A program made the position numbers and the translations under genes. A stretch of DNA of 44,796 nucleotides from Isohypsibius dastychi (lineage: Eukaryota > Tardigrada > Eutardigrada > Parachela > Isohypsibiidae). Under the pieces are notes generated by a model. It searched no databases. It saw nothing but the letters and a program-made list of their open reading frames with translations, and was not told the DNA's origin. Of this stretch, positions 38,713-44,796 are shown in pieces. Numbering within the stretch: the first letter of the stretch is position 1; the number at the start of each line of letters is the position of its first letter. The DNA lies in contig JAQIWT010000051.1 in the NCBI GenBank assembly GCA_034696485.1, forward strand, positions 1 to 44,796, given 5' to 3'.

Positions 38713-40616
38713 ATGTTCATGCTGGTCATCTGTGTGTTTCTATGGCGCACAAAACGTTCCCATAAACTACCACCTGGACCGCCATGTGAGTAAAACGGCA
38801 CAGCTTTATCTGATAGATCTGGAGAATTGTTTAAGTAAACTTCAATTGCATCTTATTGAAAGGTCTTCCGATACTTGGCAGTCTACCATTCATTCACTCC
38901 GCTCAACATGTCACGATGTCCAACTGGCAGAAAATATACGGTGACACATTCAGCTTTCGCATGGGACACCAACTGGTCGTCGTACTTAACAACCTAGAAA
39001 CCATTCGAAAGGTCATGGCTGATAGCAACGCTGCTGGACGAGATAAAAATCATCTAGGACAAGGCTTCATGCTGAAAGACGGCATTATTCACGGTGCGTT
39101 CCTTCCTAACCAGCAATTCACCTTTGTGAGCCTACATGCGTCTCGTTTTTAGGATTAGCGTTTAGCGAGGGTGAACTGTGGAAAGAACATCGTCGTTTCA
39201 CCATCTCAACTTTGAAAGATTTGGGGATGAACAATTCAACGATGGCCGACGTGGTTTCCGTGGAAGTCGAGGCCCTTTTTCAACACTTGGAATCACTGGG
39301 CGACCATCCCTACAACCCAAGAGAAATTTCTCACTGCATGGCCAACATCTTCATGGCACTGGTAGCCGGCAAGCGTTTCGATCATTCCGAGGAGAAGTTT
39401 ACATTCATCTCGACATTGGCCACTGAAATTATCGAACTCTTATCGCAGCTGACCATAACACAGATCTTTCCGTTTTTGAAGAACATTCCAGGCCGAGTTC
39501 GAAACAGATGGATTCTGCTTGAACACAAGCAGCAAAAACTCATCCGGTTCTTGGAAGATGTCGTCACAGAGCATCAGAAGATTAGAGGTGATGCCGAAGA
39601 TTGTGGGCATTACATCGATGCGTACATAGATGAAACCAAACGGCAACTGGGCGAGTCTTCGGAGACCACATTCACGGGTACGAACGCAAAAAAAGTTGCG
39701 CAGGAAATAGAGTTGGGGACTTCTATCTGGACAAACAGTTTTTCATGCGATAACCGAGTGGTTACATTCTTGGGCTACACGACAATGCTAGATTAAGGAT
39801 TCAGTCTTAGTTCTTCATTCGATTACAGATTTCCAACTGACTATGGTACTCTTCGACCTTTTCTTTGGTGCCGTTGAAACGACTGCTTCCACTCTCAATT
39901 GGGCATTCGTCTACCTGCTGGAAAATCCAACCGTTTTACGCAAAGTACGTCAAGAGATAAGCGGTCAAGTCGCAGCTGGCGAAGCGGTCAAGTGGCACAA
40001 CAAAGGTATGCTTCTTTTTTTATTGATTCCATTTAGACTCAACGTCAAAACAAGAACAATCAACCGATGACCAATTCTGGACTTTTTCCCAGAAAATCTG
40101 CCGTATACTTCGGCCGTAGTCTTGGAAATCCGGCGTTGCGCATCAGTTTTGCCGTTGACCCTCCCCAGTCAAACAACCGCCGAAATGATAATCGACGGCT
40201 ACGTGATTCCCGAGCGAACTATCATCCTGAAAAACACCCATTTTGTCCACCAAAGCCCGTAGTATTGGCAGAATCCAGAAAGCTTCGACCCGGAGCACTT
40301 TCTTGACTAACGGTAAAATATCTGTTCCCGATGCCTTCATCCCATTTCCAACCGCTTAAGAGAACTAAGACAATTTTGTTCTGAGAGAATCGAGTGGAGT
40401 CTGGTTTCAGGTAAACAAGCGTGTCCCGCAGAAACACTGGCAAAGATGGAACTCTGGTTGTTCGTCGCCAACATTGTTCATTGCTTTGAATTCAAATTTG
40501 CTCTCAGCTCGGCTGTGACCAAGGATGATGTACCACCAGGAATTATGCTCAGTCCGAAGTGCTACGAACTCGTATTCCAGCGAAGAGCTTCCCCAGCAGC
40601 TCGACCCCTTTGGTAA
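38713..40616 (+). pseudogene. Cytochrome P450, CYP2-clan type, six exons with three lesions
   Basis: Exons 38713-38785, 38863-39093, 39153-39677, 39829-40005, 40093-40354 and 40411-40616 amount to about 490 codons, the usual P450 length. The start MFMLVICVFLW is a short membrane anchor, followed by the KLPPGPP hinge. Family landmarks: WKEHRR (helix C), GAVETT (helix I, about 39867), EIRR (ExxR, 40125-40136), and heme Cys codon 40422-40424. Damage in exon 5: an in-frame TAG at 40260-40262, one extra base at about 40308, and a donor CT instead of GT at 40355. The heme loop also reads GKQAC where Arg normally precedes. Membrane-bound monooxygenase in life; substrate unknown. It could also be an active gene with local sequence errors. 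Confidence 0.85.
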
Positions 40617-43515
40617 TGGTCGTTTTGATAGCGAGATGGTACAACATGAGATATCCTGTATCAACCTTTGAGAATACATTATTCTCAGGGTATTTTCCAA
40701 AAATTATTCAAGTCAGTGGACAGAGCGCCTCGCTGCCAAATGCGACCCCAAATCTGCAAAAAGTCAAGCTCATCTGCTCGCACTCGGCAGTGAGACCCTC
40801 TGTATTCGTTATATTGTATATATTGTGTTGTATTGATCGGCGTATAAAGCATGATATGATTTGTCGATTGCTGCAATCTCATTGAGATGAGCAGTGTTGC
40901 TAACCTTTCCGAGTGTAGTGAAGTTGAGCGACAAATGCACCACACCATCCTTTGGAGTCAAGGCCCAGAAATACGATGCATGTAATCAATGACCGCGCTC
41001 AATTTACCTTGAAGTGCTTTTGTACGTTGCCGGAATTGTCCAGTTCATTCAGCTTCCACGACGTGATCGAAGTACTGCTGCACAGTTCTGCACAGCTTGC
41101 GGGTTCGGGAGTAAACTGCCGAACTGCTTAGAGATAATATTCGCTGATGCTCACGAGCAGTTTTGCTCATCACTTACCCCTACCATCACTCCTGGTCACA
41201 TCGCGAATACAACTGTCTGTGACTTCTACCCACCAAAAAAACAATTCGTGCACAGCCGGACCAATTCAGGAAATTTGTAGGAACGAGGTTGCTGAAACCG
41301 CGCGTCAACCGAACGAAGCCGTCATCGCTGCATTCAACTGCCCGACTGATGCAAGTGCCTGCGAGAGCACTCGTTAGAGAGCTCGAGAGCTAGAGCGGCA
41401 AGAGCTCTCTTGTCGCTGCGTTCGTTCTGCGTTCGCTTGCTTTGTGCATTGTTTAACTTACGATATTTGGCCAGAAATCTCAGGGACTAAAGGTCGCAAA
41501 ACTGCTTTTGGAAGTTGCTGGTCCGAAACCAACACAAACGTATTTTAAAACCACTTGAGTCTGAGCAGATTTAGAAAGGAAACTGCTTTGGCTGAGGGAT
41601 TTTCTTGAACAAAACAATTTTGGTCAAAGCAGGTACATCCATGTAGGTGACATTTTTGGGAGCATTCTTGACGTAAGAAGAATGGAGTTTTTGTATAAAA
41701 GCCAGAATTCTTATGTCAGTTCGTTCATGATGAATAAAACCAATGTAAGAGCTACCTCTCAGAATAATCAAAAAAACCATGGATTTTTAGAACTGTTCGA
41801 AAAGTGCCAGCGTTCTCTGATCGAAGCATTTTTTATTTTGAAACTGCCTCGTCCAGGGCATCTGAATACGAAGCAACTTTGGTCGGAGCAAGCATTTTCA
41901 AAGTTGCTAGTCTAAAACTAGCATTCTTGTAATCTCTATCAGGAGCCGTTCCACTATACACAACTTCACCTTTGTTTACATCTGTATCTTTCTCATATGA
42001 ACATAATTCAGTTCAAGTACGATGTTTCCAAGTATTCGGAGCCACGTAAATTTACAGAACTGTCTGACAATGTTCGTGACGCGTGAGCTGAAACAATTCT
42101 AGGAATTATCATTGTTAAATTGAAAACGATGAATCCATGCTCTCTACGTTCGACGGCACATGAACACCGAAAAATGCCCAAAGACCTTGGCAATGTTGAC
42201 GGCTGCAGATATTCTTTAACGAACCACTGGAAATAGATATTGTTCTGACTACGTCATTAGTATTCTATTTTCAGGGCTTACTTGCAGTGATGAATCGCAC
42301 ATTTCTAATGACGGTATCTTGTTCTCATCACAAAGACGGAGTTACTTTAAATTCGTGTACGTCTACGTGATACTAATCCATTTTGGCTTTCAGGCTTAAT
42401 TTTTGATATCCTCAGTCACATTACATGTCCGACACCTTAAAACACACAACCGATCTATCCAGCACTTGTGGACTTTCAAAAGCATGCCCAACAAGTCATC
42501 AAGTACTTCAGTAATTCAGTGGATTTTATATTCTTTCAAAAACTGAGGGTGACTTGGTTATACGTAAATTTACGTTACTCTGTTCTGCACAGTAAATCCG
42601 TCAGTTGACAGGCTTTCGCTTTCATCAGCTCCATAACTGGTGAAGCTGAAATCTGCGTTCTTCAGGTGTAGCAGAACAGTTTTCAGGAATTCCCAACTCC
42701 ACACAAGCGTAAGTTCACGTAGCAGTGAGTTTTCCTCTGTGGCAATCATTCAGTTCCTCGAGCATACGTATTGCCAATCCCCGATTATATCACACATCCA
42801 ATCACCGTTCATGTGGACTGGTCCGAATCTTGCCCAAAAGTCTGCCAGTGTCGATTCGTGGTTCTAACCTTAACGATAGCTCCGTATAACTATCACGGTT
42901 GATATTCGGATATCTACCTACGATGTCGTACAGCGCAAGGTCACGTAATCGTTCCTGATATGGAAGTCGAAAAGGGGAAAGGCAAATTCACCGAAAAATT
43001 TGTTGGTGCCACGTAAGTTCTGATTCGCTTTCTTTGGCAGTGTGCATTGAGTGAAGAATGACCAAACAAGATTAAAACATCCTACAACTGAGAAATTAAC
43101 CCAGAACATTTCCAAAAACTTTCGTTTAATGGCAGTCGGTTACCAGTTTGAGCTGCCAGAAACAGTATTGTAAGCATAGAAAAAGTTTGGATTTCTGGCA
43201 ATCTCACATCATGGGAGCACTCAACAGATACGCTAGGTCTGATGAGATCCATCACCTAAACTTCTGTCACTCAAATTCAAGAACTTATCGAACAGAGCTC
43301 GGAACTGTGGGGTGCGATGATCTTTCACAAAAGTTGCAACTCAAAACTTACGTGACTCGGACGTCATCGAACTTGTTCAACAGATTTCAAGAGAGTGATA
43401 GATAATCATCAGACATCATCAAACTCTTAGTCTTCTGAAGTTCGAAAACTGGGACCAAGTTATCTTTTATGGCACATTCAGTTTTGTGACATAAAAAAGT
43501 CAAAAAATTCAAATT
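40617..43515. other. Stretch without recognisable gene
   Basis: No conserved coding motif on either strand. Loosely similar short segments occur near 41510-41530 and 41900-41920 (TTGCTGGTCCGAAACC / TTGCTAGTCTAAAACT). A TCTC/GAGAG-rich patch lies at 41360-41420. The minus frames in 42000-43110 are unidentified. Confidence 0.35.
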
Positions 43516-43559
43516 ATCACCGTCTGCAACATGTCCTTCTACATCGCGCTCATGGTTCA

Positions 43560-44205
43560 CTGCTAGCGTTCAGTCGTTCAACACTGGCCTTAAAAGCAGC
43601 CAGAGCTTCCTTCATTTGTTCAACTGGACTCTGAGACGAAACTCCTTCTTCTCCAGTGACTCGACGCGAGTTTCTGCTGGATCTCGACGCAACGGTGAAA
43701 AGAGATCGACTCGAGATGAGGAAGGATGATCTTGCTCTTCCACTGCTTCAAAACGTTCCATCAGCGAGTTTGCAACACCAGCAAACTTGACGAAATTCTT
43801 TCGATGTTCAGAGAGCTTCTCCTTCACTGCCTTGTTCACTGCCTTGTTCCTATCTTCCGTCTCAGACATCTTCTTCCGCAATCTTTCGATGCTTTCATCA
43901 ATCTACTTCAATTGTTCTTCCATGGACGCACTCTTACCGCTGGGAAACGTGATCACTTCCGGATTATCCGTCAACGTTGCAACCTTTCCCTGATAACTGC
44001 TACCTGTCAAGTTCGGTGGAGCAGACGTTTCCAGCTGACACGGAACAGAATTCGAACGGAGATCTTGTTGTTTCGTTGCTTCATCCAATCTGCTCTTCTC
44101 CCATTTTTCTGCTTGCGCACGTCGATAAGTTTCGCGGAGTCTCTCGAAATCTTCCGACGGAGCTGACGATGACGAAATATCTTTACCTTCCATACCTGCC
44201 TGCAA
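43560..44205 (-). pseudogene. Coiled-coil, gag-like reading frame with one stop and a frameshift
   Basis: Minus strand. The frame from 44205 (EDFERLRETYRRAQAEKWEK early on) meets TAG at 43903-43905 and continues in the same frame to 43612 with IERLRKKMSETEDRNKAVNK. Near 43660-43610 a neighbouring frame becomes better and reads VEQMKEALAAFKASVERLNA, to a stop at about 43557, suggesting an indel. Long charged helices without catalytic motifs fit an LTR-element gag or a structural coil. A similar style is seen in fragments at 21.7-24.3 kb. Identity is inferred only from composition and length. Confidence 0.45.
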
Positions 44206-44796
44206 AATCCAGCAAGATTCAGATCAGGCTGGCTAAAGAAAACGTTGCAAGAAACGTCAGAAAAATTTAAATCCTCATGTACGTGTCAATTTGAAGAAAC
44301 AGACCGTTTTGAAAACCGGAAAACACCATTACCTTCAGAAATGTGAACAAATTTGACTGCTGTTCCTCTTTGACTTGCGCGATTGAGCTGTGTGCTCCGA
44401 AGGCTCAGTAAACAATACTGCAACAATCTTCCAGTTCGGAAAACTCGGGATGGATCGCAGAGATCAGAAACAAACAAGAGTCAAGAGCTGATGTCAGCCC
44501 AGGAACTGGTGAAGAAATTCAACAAGTTCGTCGAAATCCGCAATGGAGTCCTGTTTCAGAATGATGTCATATGCACGGGGGGGGGGGATCTTTTAGGACG
44601 GGAACGAAAACGAAACGACTGAACATGTTCGTACACTGTTCTGCGGGCAGAGATGCCGTCCTCCTCGTTGTTCTTTCTTGGAGTTTAGTTTCATTGAAAC
44701 TTCTCCGTCAGTTTTTTGTTAGAGAACCAAATTATCTGATTAATTAAACGAAGTTTCATCTTAGAGATAAGTTGGAAATTCGTAAATTCAAGGGCA
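44206..44796. other. Window end, no clear gene
   Basis: A + frame 44383-44622 includes ELVKKFNKFVEIRNGVLFQN, which faintly recalls the linker before the zinc-binding part of gypsy integrases; too short to call. An 11-G run lies at 44577-44587. Confidence 0.3.

Noticed and set aside
40349-40360. GC-AG intron at the last P450 intron
   Set aside because: Using GC as donor puts the last exon out of frame; only a CT start at 40355 gives the heme loop, so a mutated GT is more likely.
1-44796. tRNA, rRNA, CRISPR, bacterial operons or origins
   Set aside because: No cloverleaf with B-box, rRNA core, repeat-spacer array or bacterial signals found on either strand.

Overview
This is eukaryotic (animal) genomic DNA: split genes with GT..AG introns, a complete SWR1/EP400-type remodeller architecture, a clan-2 microsomal cytochrome P450 relic, and dense layers of decayed transposable elements. 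I see no bacterial features (operons, ribosome binding sites, CRISPR). The exact species cannot be read from the sequence; an invertebrate is likely from the compact introns and P450 type, but this is inference.

Region 1-12,500 is one gene on the + strand, a homologue of Drosophila Domino / vertebrate EP400, the ATPase that exchanges histone H2A.Z. Its 5' end (HSA domain) is outside the window. About 19 exons can be placed by in-frame splice junctions: the split SNF2 ATPase, an acidic and a basic linker, a divergent SANT domain, and a long Ser/Thr/Gln/Asn-rich tail with poly-Q. One exon also runs to its own stop in a basic tail, giving a layout like the Domino A/B isoforms. Two introns carry near-identical 126-bp copies that fold like H/ACA snoRNAs. 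A second 68-bp element is shared by two other introns. The 9-mer ACCGGAAGT is strikingly enriched across this gene and nearly absent from the rest of the window.

Region 12,500-37,600 is a transposon graveyard. Several decayed pieces match components of a Polinton/Maverick (adintovirus-like) element: a protein-primed DNA polymerase B fragment on + at 16.8-17.5 kb, capsid-like ORFs on - at 31.5-33.5 kb, and an rve integrase on - at 36.3-36.7 kb. They may belong to one old element of about 20 kb. A complete 610-bp non-autonomous hAT element with a perfect 8-bp target duplication sits inside the integrase remnant. Three TA-flanked inverted-repeat elements (two of one MITE family, one of another) and a 736-bp fold-back element lie nearby. 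Ty3/gypsy-like protease and reverse-transcriptase scraps lie on the - strand. A few small spliced reading frames of unknown function are embedded (24.5-24.9, 27.1-27.7, 28.2-28.5 kb).

Region 38,700-40,620 is a six-exon cytochrome P450 on + with three disabling lesions confined to about 100 bp, so it is either a very young pseudogene or a locally mis-sequenced gene. Region 40,620-44,796 has no clear host gene, only a coiled-coil gag-like reading frame on - (43.5-44.2 kb) with one internal stop and a probable frameshift.
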